Origin: Streptomonospora litoralis
Lineage (GTDB): Bacteria > Actinomycetota > Actinomycetes > Streptosporangiales > Streptosporangiaceae
NCBI RefSeq assembly: GCF_004323735.1
Contig: NZ_CP036455.1
Coordinates: 4,707,101 to 4,771,100 of the forward strand
Direction: 5' to 3'
DNA: 64,000 nt
This document shows positions 1 to 9,300 of this stretch, in pieces. Below the pieces are notes generated by a model that did not search any database, was not told the origin of the DNA, and saw only the letters and a program-made list of their open reading frames with translations. Position 1 is the stretch's first letter, and every line of letters begins with the position of its first letter. The position numbers were made by a program, and so were the translations under genes.

Positions 1-1310
1 CCAAGTTCAAGAACCTGGGGCTGGTGGTCATCGACGAGGAGCAGCGCTTCGGCGTCGAGCACAAGGAGACCCTGAAGCGGCTGCGCACCCAGGTCGACGT
101 ACTGGCGATGTCGGCCACACCCATCCCCCGCACGCTGGAGATGGGCATGACCGGCATCCGCGAGATGACGACCATCCTCACTCCGCCGGAGGAGCGGCAC
201 CCCGTGCTGACCTTCGTCGGGCCCTACGAGGAGAAGCAGATCGCCGCGGCGGTGCGGCGGGAGCTGATGCGCGAGGGCCAGGTGTTCTTCGTGCACAACC
301 GGGTGGCCTCGATCGAGAAGGTCGCGGCGTCGATCAGCAGCCTGGTTCCGGAGGCCCGGGTCGCCTACGCACACGGCCAGATGAACGAGCAGCAGCTCGA
401 ACGCGTGATGATCGACTTCTGGGAGAAGAACTACGACGTGCTGGTCTCCACCACGATCGTGGAGTCGGGGCTGGACGTGCCCAACGCCAACACGCTGATC
501 GTCGACCGCGCCGACACCTACGGCCTGTCCCAGCTGCACCAACTGCGCGGCCGGGTGGGGCGCGGCCGCGAGCGGGCCTACGCCTACTTCCTGTACCCGC
601 CGGAGCGCCCGCTGAGCGAGACCGCCCACGAGCGGCTGGCAACGGTCGCCCAGCACACCGAGACCGGTGCCGGCATGTACGTGGCGATGAAGGACCTGGA
701 GATCCGCGGCGCCGGCAACATCCTGGGCGCCGAGCAGTCCGGCAGCATCGCGGGGGTCGGGTTCGACCTGTATGTGCGCATGGTCGGTGAGGCCGTGCGC
801 GAGCTGAAGGGTGATGCCGGCGCGGGCGAGGAGGAGCCCGAGACCAAGGTCGAACTGCCCATCGACGCCCACATCCCGCACGATTACGTGCCCGGCGAGC
901 GGCTGCGGTTGCAGGCGTACAAGCGCATCGCCGGGGTCACCAGCGACGCCGAGATCGCCGCCGCGCGCGAGGAGCTGGTCGACCGCTACGGCCCGCCACC
1001 GCAGCCGGTGGACAACCTGCTCGCGGTCGCGCGGTTCCGGGTGCTGGCCAAGAACGCCGGGCTCACCGATGTCGTACTGCAAGGCAGCCAGATCCGGTTC
1101 GCGCCGGTCGAGCTGCGCGAGTCCCAGCGGCTGCGGCTGCGGCGGCTCTACCCCAAGGCCGTCTACAAGGAGCCGGCCCAGACGCTGCTGGTGCCGGCAC
1201 CCAAGGCGGGCGGCCTCGGTGGGCGCCAACTGCGTGACCTGGAACTGCTGACCTGGTGCTCGGAGCTGGTCGAGGCCCTCTTCGAACCCGCGAAGCAGAC
1301 CCAGCAGTAG
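1..1310 (+). CDS. mfd: Transcription-repair coupling factor Mfd, C-terminal part
   Basis: Only the last 435 codons are present; the frame is open from base 3, so the gene begins left of the window. Mfd is a DNA translocase that removes stalled RNA polymerase and recruits UvrA. The visible part starts in the helicase core at the DEEQRFG box (motif II), continues through SATPIPRTL (motif III) and the second RecA lobe with the [10 protein letters not shown] and QLRGRVGRG motifs (IV to VI), then the [14 protein letters not shown] segment typical of Mfd and RecG, and ends with the TRCF domain that controls UvrA binding. The stop is TAG at 1308. Motif order and C-terminal domain leave little doubt over RecG, which lacks the TRCF domain. 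Confidence 0.96.
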   Translation, partial: KFKNLGLVVIDEEQRFGVEHKETLKRLRTQVDVLAMSATPIPRTLEMGMTGIREMTTILTPPEERHPVLTFVGPYEEKQIAAAVRRELMREGQVFFVHNRVASIEKVAASISSLVPEARVAYAHGQMNEQQLERVMIDFWEKNYDVLVSTTIVESGLDVPNANTLIVDRADTYGLSQLHQLRGRVGRGRERAYAYFLYPPERPLSETAHERLATVAQHTETGAGMYVAMKDLEIRGAGNILGAEQSGSIAGVGFDLYVRMVGEAVRELKGDAGAGEEEPETKVELPIDAHIPHDYVPGERLRLQAYKRIAGVTSDAEIAAAREELVDRYGPPPQPVDNLLAVARFRVLAKNAGLTDVVLQGSQIRFAPVELRESQRLRLRRLYPKAVYKEPAQTLLVPAPKAGGLGGRQLRDLELLTWCSELVEALFEPAKQTQQ

Positions 1311-1836
1311 TCGTGGCAGGGGCGTCGGCCTGAGGCCCCCGATCCGGCGGACCCCCGGGCGATGCGAGCGCCCGCAACCGCGCCCCGCCGCGCTGCCTCC
1401 ACCCTGCGCGGGCCCGGTAGGGGGCACGGCGACACCCAGCCGGCCCGCCGACGCCGGTAGGTCCCCTATGCCGGTCCATCCGGCGATGATCGCGAACTTA
1501 TGGCCGCGGAATACGCTTACCTGCGACCATAGGTTCACGATAGACGGGCCAAGCCGCCCCGCCACGCACCGCCACCGGCGAGCACCCGACCCGATGACCG
1601 CGGGCCGACCCCTGCGCCGTCCTGGGTGCCCGTCGTTCCCGTCAGGCCACCATCACCCGGCAGCCCTCAAGACCGCACAGCAAACCCGAGCCGTAACCAG
1701 CCTCCCGCCGCCCGGGGGGATTTTCCGACAGGGCGGCGATCTTGCGCGTGGATAACCTGCACGTTCCCATAAAATGACTACCCTAGGTGTTCTAGTTAAT
1801 ACCGAAAGTGGTAGCCGGGGAAAGGAACGGGCCGGT
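1311..1836. other. Gene-free interval with a decayed dispersed repeat and the wzz promoter region
   Basis: This 526-bp gap between mfd and the Wzz-like gene has no convincing ORF. Bases about 1562-1695 align with the modular repeat found at 36.2-36.6 kb and 52.9-54.2 kb. The last 80 bases are AT-richer, as expected for a promoter, but I could not assign -35 and -10 boxes with confidence. Confidence 0.5.
1562..1695 (-). repeat. Degenerate copy of the modular dispersed repeat (copy D)
   Basis: The plus strand contains ACCGGCGAGCACCCGACCCG followed about 100 bases later by a CGGCAG...AAACCCGAGCCG tail. The same two blocks occur in the same order at 36.35-36.54 kb and, more diverged, at 54.1-54.23 kb. 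This copy has lost the most conserved stretch around the TTTCCGGTGAAG block, so it is the most decayed of four. By-eye alignment only. Confidence 0.5.
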
Positions 1837-3555
1837 ATGGACACCGCCGCCGGAGGGGACCTCACAGACGTCACAGCTGCGCTGCGCCGCCGGTGGCCCA
1901 TCGTGGCCGCGGGGACGGCCGCCGGCCTGCTGCTGGCGGTGGCGGCGCTGGTCGTTCTGCCGCAGACCTACGTCTCCACCACGGCCGTGCACGTCCGCCC
2001 CAGCGGCATCCCCGAGATCACCGGCGAGCTGTCCGGGCGGACCAACGGCGAGGTCAACCTCGACACCGAAGCGCAGATCGTGCAGTCGGCCGAGGTCGCC
2101 GCGGCCGCCGCGGAGCGGCTCGGAGCCGACGCCGCCCCCGTCGAGTTGCGGCGCGACGTCGAGGTCAGCGTGCCGCCGAACAGCAGCGTCCTGAACATCG
2201 CGTTCCCCGCCGGGAGCCCGCGGGACGCCCAGCGGGGCTCGGCCGCTTTCGCCCGTGCCTACCTGGAATACCGCGCCGCGCAGGTGGACCGCCAACTCGG
2301 CGACACTCTGTCCGCGCTGGAGAGCGAGGCCGACTCCCGCCGTGCCGAACTAGGCGAGTTGTCCGAAGGCGGGGGTGCCGCCGACGGCGGCCGGGCGCGC
2401 ATCACCGCGGTGCAGAACGAGATCACCGAACTGAACAAGGCGATCCACCCGCTACGCGCGCTGCGCGCATCGATCGTGCCGGCACAGATCATCACCCCGG
2501 CGGGCACCCCGGAGGAGGCGGCCTCGCCGATGCCGCCGCTGTGGCTGGCGGGCGGCGGCGTGCTGGGACTCGCGCTCGGGACGGCCGCCGCCTTCGCCGC
2601 CGACCGGCGCGGCCACCGGCTGCGCTCCGGCCGCGACACCGCGCGCGCCGTCGGCCTGCCCGTGCTGCTGGAGGTGGCCCGCTCGGCGGGCCCGGCGGAC
2701 GCCGGCTCCGGGCGGCCCGCGCAGCGGGCCAATCAGGCCGCGCTCGGGCTGTCCGCGAGCCTCGGGCGCCCCAGCGCCGACTCGGCCGGGGCCGGGAAAA
2801 GCGGGGCGGTCGTGCTGGTTCCGGCCGTCTCCCGCGGCGCCTCCGCCGGGCCGGCGGCCACCGCCCTGGCCGCCGCGCTCGCGCGCATCGGCGCCGACGT
2901 GCTGCTGGTGCACGCCGATCCCGCCCAAGCCGCGCCGGACGGCGCCTGCGGCGCCGGGCTGGGCGACGCCCTGCTCGGCGGCGCCGACCCCGCCCAACTG
3001 GAACGGCGCGACGCGGCGGCTCCCGGACTGCGCATCCTCGACTACGGCGGCGCCGACGCGGCCGACGTGCTGCAGCGCCCGGCCATGGCACAGCTGATCC
3101 GGCGGTTGCGGTCGAGCGCCGACATCGTGGTCGTCGCCACCGCCCCCACGGCCGAGCGCGCCGACGCGTGCGCGCTGGCCCGCGGCGCCGACGCCGTCGT
3201 TCCGGTCGTCGAGTTGGGGCGTACCCGCACGAGTGCCCTGCATGAGGCTCTGGCCGCCTTCGCCGACCTCGGCGTCCCGGCACCGGGCACCGTCGCCACC
3301 GCACCCGGGCGCGCCGAGCGGCGCCGAGCACAGCGGCGGCAGGCCGCCGAACACGCGCCCCTCACGGCGGAGCAGCCGACCGAAGACCCCGCCGAGTCGG
3401 AAAAGACCGGACCCACCGCCGACGAACCGGAAGAGGCGACCGCCCACAGCGCCGCGGCGACCTCCGACTCGGTGGACCAGGGCGACGCATCGGCCGAGTC
3501 CGCGGACGCGGAGCCGCAACCCCAGGACGACACCGACCTGACCCTGCAGCGCTGA
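1837..3555 (+). CDS. Wzz-type polysaccharide co-polymerase with degenerate BY-kinase-like domain
   Basis: This 572-residue membrane protein probably sets chain length or gates export of the polysaccharide made by the neighbouring genes. An N-terminal transmembrane helix (about residues 20-40) precedes a Wzz ectodomain with alpha-helical stretches, then a proline-containing segment and a second helix (about 230-255). The cytosolic remainder has a ParA/BY-kinase fold layout: a beta strand VVLVPA, a loop, LLVHADP, and a Walker-B-like DIVVVATAP. The P-loop position reads GASAGPAA and lacks the GK(S/T) lysine, and the acidic C-terminal tail has no tyrosine cluster, so it is unlikely to be an active tyrosine kinase. 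I chose ATG 1837 because GGAAAGGA precedes it; the upstream ATG at 1774 has no ribosome binding site. Confidence 0.78.
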   Translation: MDTAAGGDLTDVTAALRRRWPIVAAGTAAGLLLAVAALVVLPQTYVSTTAVHVRPSGIPEITGELSGRTNGEVNLDTEAQIVQSAEVAAAAAERLGADAAPVELRRDVEVSVPPNSSVLNIAFPAGSPRDAQRGSAAFARAYLEYRAAQVDRQLGDTLSALESEADSRRAELGELSEGGGAADGGRARITAVQNEITELNKAIHPLRALRASIVPAQIITPAGTPEEAASPMPPLWLAGGGVLGLALGTAAAFAADRRGHRLRSGRDTARAVGLPVLLEVARSAGPADAGSGRPAQRANQAALGLSASLGRPSADSAGAGKSGAVVLVPAVSRGASAGPAATALAAALARIGADVLLVHADPAQAAPDGACGAGLGDALLGGADPAQLERRDAAAPGLRILDYGGADAADVLQRPAMAQLIRRLRSSADIVVVATAPTAERADACALARGADAVVPVVELGRTRTSALHEALAAFADLGVPAPGTVATAPGRAERRRAQRRQAAEHAPLTAEQPTEDPAESEKTGPTADEPEEATAHSAAATSDSVDQGDASAESADAEPQPQDDTDLTLQR

Positions 3556-3670
3556 TCATGACGGCCCAGCCCGCGATCCCCCACCCGACCGCCGGAGGAG
3601 GCCCGGTCCGCACCGGCACCGGCCTCTCGGGCACGCCCCGCGGACGGCGGCGGCAGCCGGGGGCGGCCCG

Positions 3671-5230
3671 ATGAGCCGGTGGTGGGCGGCCGCGGCCGGC
3701 GGCCGGGTGACGGCTGTCCAGGGCGCCGAGGTCGGCTCGGCCGGCGCGCACGCCTCCCGTCCGACCGCCCGGCCCGCCCCCGCGGGGCCCGGATCCGCCG
3801 CAGCGCCGCCCTCCACCGGACGGCCCCCGGGGCGCGCGCCGCTGCGCGGGCGCGTGTTCGCGCCGGGGTGGCCGGTCGTCTGGCTGCTGGCCGGGTACCC
3901 GCTGTGGTGGGCGCTGGGCCTGGGCCGGTTCGCGTTCCTGGTCTTCGCCGTACCCATGGCCGCCGAGCTGATCCGCCGGCACCGGAGCACCGGGCTGCGG
4001 CTGCCGCCGGGCTTCGGCCTGTGGGCGCTGTTCCTGCTCTGGTGCGCCGCCGGGCTCACCCTCATCGGCACCACCGCCCCGGGCACGGTCCCCGGCAGCG
4101 GCGGAGCGGCCGGAGCGCTGGTGCGGCTGGCCGGGTACCTCGCGGTGACCGTACTGCTGCTCTACATCGGCAATTCGAGCCGCCGCGAGCTGGGCGACCT
4201 CGCCGTGGCGCGCGCGCTGGGCTGGCTGTGCCTGGCCACCGTCGCGGGCGGCCTGCTGGGGATGGCGGCGCCGCACTTCGAGTTCACCTCGCCGGTGGAG
4301 ATGGTGCTGCCCGCCGGGCTGGCCGCCGACCCCTACGTGCGGGACCTCATCCACCCCGCAGCCGCCCAGATCATGGACGTACTGGGTTACGAGGCACCCC
4401 GCCCCAAGGCCCCCTGGGAGTACACCAACACCTGGGGCAACATGCTCTCGCTGCTGCTGCTGTGGCTGGTGGCGGGCTGGATGACGACCCCCGCGGCCTC
4501 CGCCGGGACGGCATTCCGTGATGCGGGACGGCCTCGTCCACGCGCCGAGCGGCGGCGCGCCTGGATCGCGGGCGCGGCCATCGTGCTCGCCGCCGCGCCG
4601 GTGGTCTACTCGCTGAACCGCGCCGTATGGGTCGGGCTCGTGCTCACACTGCTGTTCGTGCTGGTCCAGCTGCTGCGGCGGGGACGCGTGGCCGCGGTTG
4701 CGGCCGTGGGCTGCGCCGCCTCGGCCGCGCTGGTCGCGGCGCTTCTCTCCCCGCTGATGGACGTGGTCCAGGAGCGGATGGACAACCCGCACAGCGACGA
4801 CGGCCGCGCGGCCACCAGTATCGCCGCGGTAGAGGCCGCCAACACCTCGCCGGTACTGGGCTGGGGGACTACCCGCGACATGGTGGGCAGCTCGCAGTCC
4901 ATCGCCATCGGCCCGTCACCGGAATGCCCCCGCTGCGGTAACCACACGATCGGCAACAACGGCCAGTTCTGGCTGCTGCTGGTGGCCAACGGCTGGATCG
5001 GCACCGGGCTGTTCCTGGCGTTCTTCGGCCAGGCCCTCTGGCGCTACCGCCGCGACCTGACGCTGATCGGCTCGGCCGCCCTGCTCTCGGTGCTGCTGCT
5101 GTTCTGGTACATGTTCTTCTACGTCGCGCTCACGGCGCCGCTGGCCGTCTCGATGATCGGCGTCGCCGTGCTGTGGCGGCGCGCTACCGATCCGGGCGCC
5201 GCCCCCGCCGTTTCGGAGGGCGCGCGGTGA
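3671..5230 (+). CDS. O-antigen ligase/polymerase family membrane protein (Wzy-like)
   Basis: This 519-residue protein has many hydrophobic segments (from about residue 60 to 505) and a large extracytoplasmic loop around residues 370-430 with a CPRCG motif and the sequence NNGQFWLLL ahead of a late helix, as in Wzy/WaaL-type proteins. Such proteins polymerise or ligate lipid-linked oligosaccharide repeats outside the membrane. Its neighbours (Wzz-like upstream, Wzx-like downstream) favour the polymerase role. The stop overlaps the GTG start of the next gene by four bases (GTGA). The loop is unusually rich in charged residues and RxxxxxP spacing, but I cannot assign catalytic residues. Confidence 0.78.
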   Translation: MSRWWAAAAGGRVTAVQGAEVGSAGAHASRPTARPAPAGPGSAAAPPSTGRPPGRAPLRGRVFAPGWPVVWLLAGYPLWWALGLGRFAFLVFAVPMAAELIRRHRSTGLRLPPGFGLWALFLLWCAAGLTLIGTTAPGTVPGSGGAAGALVRLAGYLAVTVLLLYIGNSSRRELGDLAVARALGWLCLATVAGGLLGMAAPHFEFTSPVEMVLPAGLAADPYVRDLIHPAAAQIMDVLGYEAPRPKAPWEYTNTWGNMLSLLLLWLVAGWMTTPAASAGTAFRDAGRPRPRAERRRAWIAGAAIVLAAAPVVYSLNRAVWVGLVLTLLFVLVQLLRRGRVAAVAAVGCAASAALVAALLSPLMDVVQERMDNPHSDDGRAATSIAAVEAANTSPVLGWGTTRDMVGSSQSIAIGPSPECPRCGNHTIGNNGQFWLLLVANGWIGTGLFLAFFGQALWRYRRDLTLIGSAALLSVLLLFWYMFFYVALTAPLAVSMIGVAVLWRRATDPGAAPAVSEGAR

Positions 5231-6465
5231 ACGGCGAGACGACCTACCTGACCGGCCTCGCCGAGGTGCTGTGGCCGTGCGGCGGACTCATGGGGCGGGC
5301 CGACCCCGCGGCGGACGCCCCCGGCACCGGGCGCAGACGCGGGGACGGCAACACCCGCGCTTACGTGCCGGTCCCCTCGGCGCACAACCCGCGGGTCATC
5401 CTGCCGGTGGCCGACCGCCACGCCGCCGCCCGCGCCGTCACCGCGTTCGCCCAGCGGCACTCGCTGCGCGAGCGGCTGCGCGCGGCCGCTCTCACCTCCG
5501 CCTTCGCCAGCGGCGTGGCGCCGCTGCTACTGCGCGACCGGCTGCACGTCGGGCCTGGCCACACCATCGAGCACGAACTGTCGGCCGCGCTGGACCGCCG
5601 CGTCGTCATCGCCGTGCACATCGGCCCGCCGCGCGCCAACCGCAAACCGGTCCTGCTACTGCTGACTCCGAACGGACGGGCCGTGGGCTACGCCAAGATC
5701 GGCGTCAACGACCTCACCTCCCGCCTGGTGCGCGCCGAAACCCACTCGCTGGCGCGGCTGGCCGAATCCCGGCTGCGAGACGTCACCGTGCCGCGGCTGC
5801 TGCACGAAGGCGAGTGGAACGGCCACCCGCTGCTGGTGCAGGACGCGCTGCCGGTCGGCGGCCAGACCGACCGGCCGACGCGGCGCCAACTGCTGCGCTG
5901 CGTCCTGCAGATCGGCTCCCTGGAGCCGGTGCGGGTGCTGCCGCTGGCCCGGAGCCCCTACCGGGCGGAGTTGGCCGAGCGGATCGCCGCGCTGGGTGAG
6001 CGTCCCGAGACCGCGCCGTTGCGCGCCTGTCTGGACCGGCTGCCCGACGTGCGGTTGCCGTTCGGCGCCTGGCACGGCGACCTGACCCGGTGGAACGTCG
6101 CCACCACGCCGCGGCGCGCCTTCGTCTGGGACTGGGAGCGGCTCGCCTTCGGGGTGCCGCTGGGCTTCGACGCGCTGCACTACGAGCTCAACGAGTGCGT
6201 GCAGCTGGGTGTCCACCCCGGTGTGCACCGATGGCTGGACACGGGGGCGCGCCTGCTGCGCGACCCGCTGATCACCGGCGCAGGGCTGGTGCCCGGCACC
6301 GAGGCCGCGGTCATGGCGCTGTACCTGATCGATCTGGCGACCCGCTACCTGCAGGACCGCCAAGCCGAGGCCGGCGGGAGCCTCGCGGCCGTCGACGACT
6401 GGCTGCTGCCCGCACTGGCCGGCTTGGAGGACCGCGCCGCCCGCGAAGCCGGAGAGCCCGGATGA
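5227..6465 (+). CDS. Aminoglycoside-phosphotransferase-fold kinase in polysaccharide cluster
   Basis: This 412-residue protein carries the APH/choline-kinase catalytic signature WHGDLTRWN (HGD...N, about residues 283-291) and the metal-binding VWDWERL box about 16 residues later, with a C-terminal helical region. It lacks signal or membrane segments. The GTG start overlaps the stop of the Wzy-like gene (GTGA), so the two are translationally coupled. Related genes occur in actinobacterial capsule-type loci, but the substrate is not known. It could phosphorylate a sugar, a lipid carrier precursor or a polyol. The kinase fold is well supported; the role is open. Confidence 0.75.
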   Translation: MNGETTYLTGLAEVLWPCGGLMGRADPAADAPGTGRRRGDGNTRAYVPVPSAHNPRVILPVADRHAAARAVTAFAQRHSLRERLRAAALTSAFASGVAPLLLRDRLHVGPGHTIEHELSAALDRRVVIAVHIGPPRANRKPVLLLLTPNGRAVGYAKIGVNDLTSRLVRAETHSLARLAESRLRDVTVPRLLHEGEWNGHPLLVQDALPVGGQTDRPTRRQLLRCVLQIGSLEPVRVLPLARSPYRAELAERIAALGERPETAPLRACLDRLPDVRLPFGAWHGDLTRWNVATTPRRAFVWDWERLAFGVPLGFDALHYELNECVQLGVHPGVHRWLDTGARLLRDPLITGAGLVPGTEAAVMALYLIDLATRYLQDRQAEAGGSLAAVDDWLLPALAGLEDRAAREAGEPG

Positions 6466-6753
6466 GCGCCGCCCGCCCCCGGCGAGGGCACTGCGCGCCT
6501 CCCGCCGGGCGCGACCTCCACCACCGGTGAGCACGAGCCCGGCCGCCACCCCCTCCCCGGTTCCGCCCCGACCTCTCTGAAGACAAGGATGCCGCCCGTG
6601 ACCTCCCCCCTTCCTGCCGACCGGCGCTCGGGCCCCCCGCGCCGGGAGCCGCCGATCCGGCGCCCACCGCGCACCGGCGCCCACCGCCCCCTCCCCACGG
6701 CCTGCGCTGCCACCCGCTGTGAACGAAGGCGGAAGTTCCACGGAAGGGACCCG

Positions 6754-7629
6754 ATGACCAACTCCACCGCACGCCGACTGCCGTTTCCCGAGCCGGTCAA
6801 GCACTCAGTCCGCTCGGTGCACTCCGCACTGGCGCAGGCCACCCGAGAAGCGCGGGCGCTGCCCACCTTCATCATCGCCGGTGCGCAGCGCTGCGGGACG
6901 ACGTCGCTGTTCCGGGCGCTCGTCCAGCACCCGCAGGTGGCCGGTCCGCCCCTGCGCAAGGGGGTGCACTACTTCGACACCGGCTACGCCCGCGGCATCG
7001 GCTGGTACCGCGGGCACTTCCCGCTGCGCGCCCTGGTGCGCTCGGGCAGCGGCCGCACACGCATCGAAGTGGGCGAGTCCAGCCCCTACTACCTCTTCCA
7101 CCCGCTGGCGGCCGAGCGGCTGGCCCGGGACCTGCCCGGGGTGAAGGTGGTGGTGATGCTGCGCGACCCCGTGGAGCGCGCCTACTCCGCGCACAGCCAC
7201 GAACGGGCCCGCGGGTTCGAGAGCGAGCCCTTCGAGCGGGCCCTGGAGCTGGAGCCCGAGCGGCTGCGCGGCGAGGAGGAGCGGCTGCGCAGCGACCCCG
7301 GCGCGTGGTCTCACGCGCACCAGCATCAGGCCTATCTCTCGCGGGGCCGCTACGCCGAGCAGTTGCGGCGGCTGGAGGGACACCTGGGCCGCCACCGGGT
7401 GCACGTCGTCGAGAGCGAGGCGTTCTTCACCGATCCCGAACGGGTGTTCACCGGGGTGGAGGACTTTCTCGGCGTCGACCACTGCGACCGGATCCGGTTC
7501 AGCCGCCACAACGCTCGCCCCCGCCGGCAGATGCCCGAGCGGCTGCGGGCGCGGCTGTCGGACCACTTCCTCTCCCCCGACGAAGACCTCGCCCAATGGT
7601 GGGGCCGCACCCCGGCGTGGCGCGCATGA
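6754..7629 (+). CDS. PAPS-dependent sulfotransferase
   Basis: This 291-residue soluble protein should transfer sulfate from PAPS to a carbohydrate or related acceptor. The 5'-phosphosulfate loop GAQRCGTTSLFRAL lies near residue 40 and the 3'-phosphate site RDPVERAYSAHSH near residue 138, the standard spacing for this family. The late FSRHNARPRR segment is also typical. ATG 6754 follows GGAAGGGA at a good distance; an in-frame ATG at 6589 would add 55 low-complexity residues. Its stop overlaps the start of the flippase gene (ATGA). With cysD, cysN and cysQ nearby it is a strong candidate for decorating the polysaccharide with sulfate. Confidence 0.87.
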   Translation: MTNSTARRLPFPEPVKHSVRSVHSALAQATREARALPTFIIAGAQRCGTTSLFRALVQHPQVAGPPLRKGVHYFDTGYARGIGWYRGHFPLRALVRSGSGRTRIEVGESSPYYLFHPLAAERLARDLPGVKVVVMLRDPVERAYSAHSHERARGFESEPFERALELEPERLRGEEERLRSDPGAWSHAHQHQAYLSRGRYAEQLRRLEGHLGRHRVHVVESEAFFTDPERVFTGVEDFLGVDHCDRIRFSRHNARPRRQMPERLRARLSDHFLSPDEDLAQWWGRTPAWRA

Positions 7630-9218
7630 GCACGGCCGAATACCGCCGCGCGGGCCTGGGGCGGGTCGCCCGCGGCAGCGCGCTGAACATGGGCGGGGCC
7701 GTGGCCGGCGCCCTGGTGAACCTGGGCATCGTCGTGGCGGTCACCCGCGGGTTCTCAGCGGACACCGCCGGCGTGCTGTTCTCGGCCACCTCGGTCTTTT
7801 TGATCGCGTCCGCGGTGGCCAACCTCGGCACGTCCAACGGGCTGGTCTACTTCCTCGCCCGGCTGCGCGCCCGCGGAGCCGGGCACGCCGCACCGCGCGT
7901 CCTGCGTACCGCGCTGGTGCCCGCCGTGGCGGCGTCGGTGCTGGGCGGCGCCGCGATGTTCGCGCTCGCCGACGACCTCGCCGCCCTGGTGGGCGAGCCG
8001 CAGGCCGAGATGTACCTGCGCCTGCTCGCCGCGTTCCTCCCGTTCGCGGTGGTGACCGACGCGGCGCTGGCCGCCACCCGCGCCTACCACGAGATGCGCG
8101 CCGGCGTGCTGCTGGAGAAACTCGGCCGCCCGCTGGGGCAGCTCGTCTTGATCAGCGCGGTGGCGCTGACCGGCGGTGCGGGGCTGCTCACGGTCGCCTG
8201 GGCCGGACCTTACCTGCCGGCTGCGGTGCTGGCGTGGTGGTGGATGCACCGCATCGTCGCCCGGTACCGCGGTGATGCGAGCGGCACGTCGGGGGGCGCC
8301 GCTCCGGTGCCGGCGCCCCCCGACTCACCGGCACCGGCGCGGCCGCGCACCGCTGCCGGAGCCGGCGTCGAGGAGGCCGACCCGCGGACGTTCTGGGCGT
8401 TCTCACTGCCGCGTTCGGTCGCCAGCATCGCCCAACTGGGCATCCAGCGGATCGGCATCGTGCTCGTCGCCGCTCTGGCGGGCGCCGCCGAGGCGGCCGT
8501 CTTCACCGCCGCCACACGCTTCATGGTCGCCGGGCAGTTCGCCGCCCAGGCGCTCCAGTTCGCCGCCGAACCGCGGCTCGCCGAAATGCTGGCGGTCGAC
8601 GACCGGCGGGGGGCCAACACCCTCTACCGCTCCGGCACCGCCTGGCTCATCTGTTTGACCTGGCCGATATTCCTCCCCGCGATCGTCTACGCCCCCCTGC
8701 TGATGCAGCTGTTCGGGCCGCGGTACACCGAGGGTGCCGTCGTGCTCGTGGTGATCTCCCTGGCCCAGCTGCTGTCGGCCGCGCTGGGGATGGGCGACCT
8801 CGTACTGACCATGACGGGGCGCACCCGGCTCAACCTCGCGAACAACCTGCTGGCCCTGGCCGCCGACGTGGCGCTGTGCCTGCTGCTGGTGCCCTGGACC
8901 GGGGCGACCGGCGCGGCGGCCGCCTGGGCCGGCGCCATCGCGGTGCGCAAAGTGCTGCCGCTGGTGCAGCTGATGCGCTCGCACGGGCTTCACCCGTTCG
9001 ACCGCAGGTGGGTGCTGGCCGCGGTGAGCTGCCTGGTGTGGTTCGGCGGCGTTCCGCTACTGTGCGCGTTCGCGGTGGGCACGGGGCCGGTGTCTTTCGC
9101 GGTCGCGCTGACCGCCGGCTCGGCGGGCTTCCTGGCGACCCTCTGGCGCCTGCGCGACCCCCTTGAACTGGACGGACTGCTGCGCCGCGGCACCGCACGG
9201 GGCGGCGGCACCGACTGA
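7626..9218 (+). CDS. MOP-superfamily polysaccharide flippase (Wzx-like)
   Basis: This 530-residue polytopic protein has about 12-14 predicted membrane segments in the MATE/Wzx layout, beginning with a SALNMGGAVAGALVNLGIVV first helix. A Pro/Ala-rich cytosolic loop near residues 220-255 separates the two halves. Family members move undecaprenyl-linked repeat units across the membrane. The ATG start overlaps the stop of the sulfotransferase gene by four bases. An ORF extending to 7305 is only an upstream read-through. MviN/MurJ is a possible alternative, but the neighbourhood of Wzy, Wzz and glycosyltransferases argues for Wzx. Confidence 0.82.
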   Translation: MSTAEYRRAGLGRVARGSALNMGGAVAGALVNLGIVVAVTRGFSADTAGVLFSATSVFLIASAVANLGTSNGLVYFLARLRARGAGHAAPRVLRTALVPAVAASVLGGAAMFALADDLAALVGEPQAEMYLRLLAAFLPFAVVTDAALAATRAYHEMRAGVLLEKLGRPLGQLVLISAVALTGGAGLLTVAWAGPYLPAAVLAWWWMHRIVARYRGDASGTSGGAAPVPAPPDSPAPARPRTAAGAGVEEADPRTFWAFSLPRSVASIAQLGIQRIGIVLVAALAGAAEAAVFTAATRFMVAGQFAAQALQFAAEPRLAEMLAVDDRRGANTLYRSGTAWLICLTWPIFLPAIVYAPLLMQLFGPRYTEGAVVLVVISLAQLLSAALGMGDLVLTMTGRTRLNLANNLLALAADVALCLLLVPWTGATGAAAAWAGAIAVRKVLPLVQLMRSHGLHPFDRRWVLAAVSCLVWFGGVPLLCAFAVGTGPVSFAVALTAGSAGFLATLWRLRDPLELDGLLRRGTARGGGTD

Positions 9219-9249
9219 GGCGACCCGGATGCCGCATCCCATCGTGCGA

Positions 9250-9287
9250 CATAACACAAAGCAACAATGCCAATACGTTTTGTTATG
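9250..9287. promoter_or_regulatory. AT-rich inverted repeat upstream of the Alg14-like gene
   Basis: CATAACA (9250-9256) is repeated inverted as TGTTATG (9281-9287), and the dyad extends inward with two mismatches. It sits in a short AT-rich island between the flippase stop and the next start (9301), unlike the surrounding DNA. It may be an operator or an internal promoter element; no regulator is identified. Confidence 0.45.
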
Positions 9288-9300
9288 CCATGATGGCGGC

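Noticed and set aside
1893-3245. A 450-codon Arg-rich frame within the wzz gene
   Set aside because: It is a same-strand shadow frame with extreme Arg/Gly/Ala composition and no ribosome binding site.
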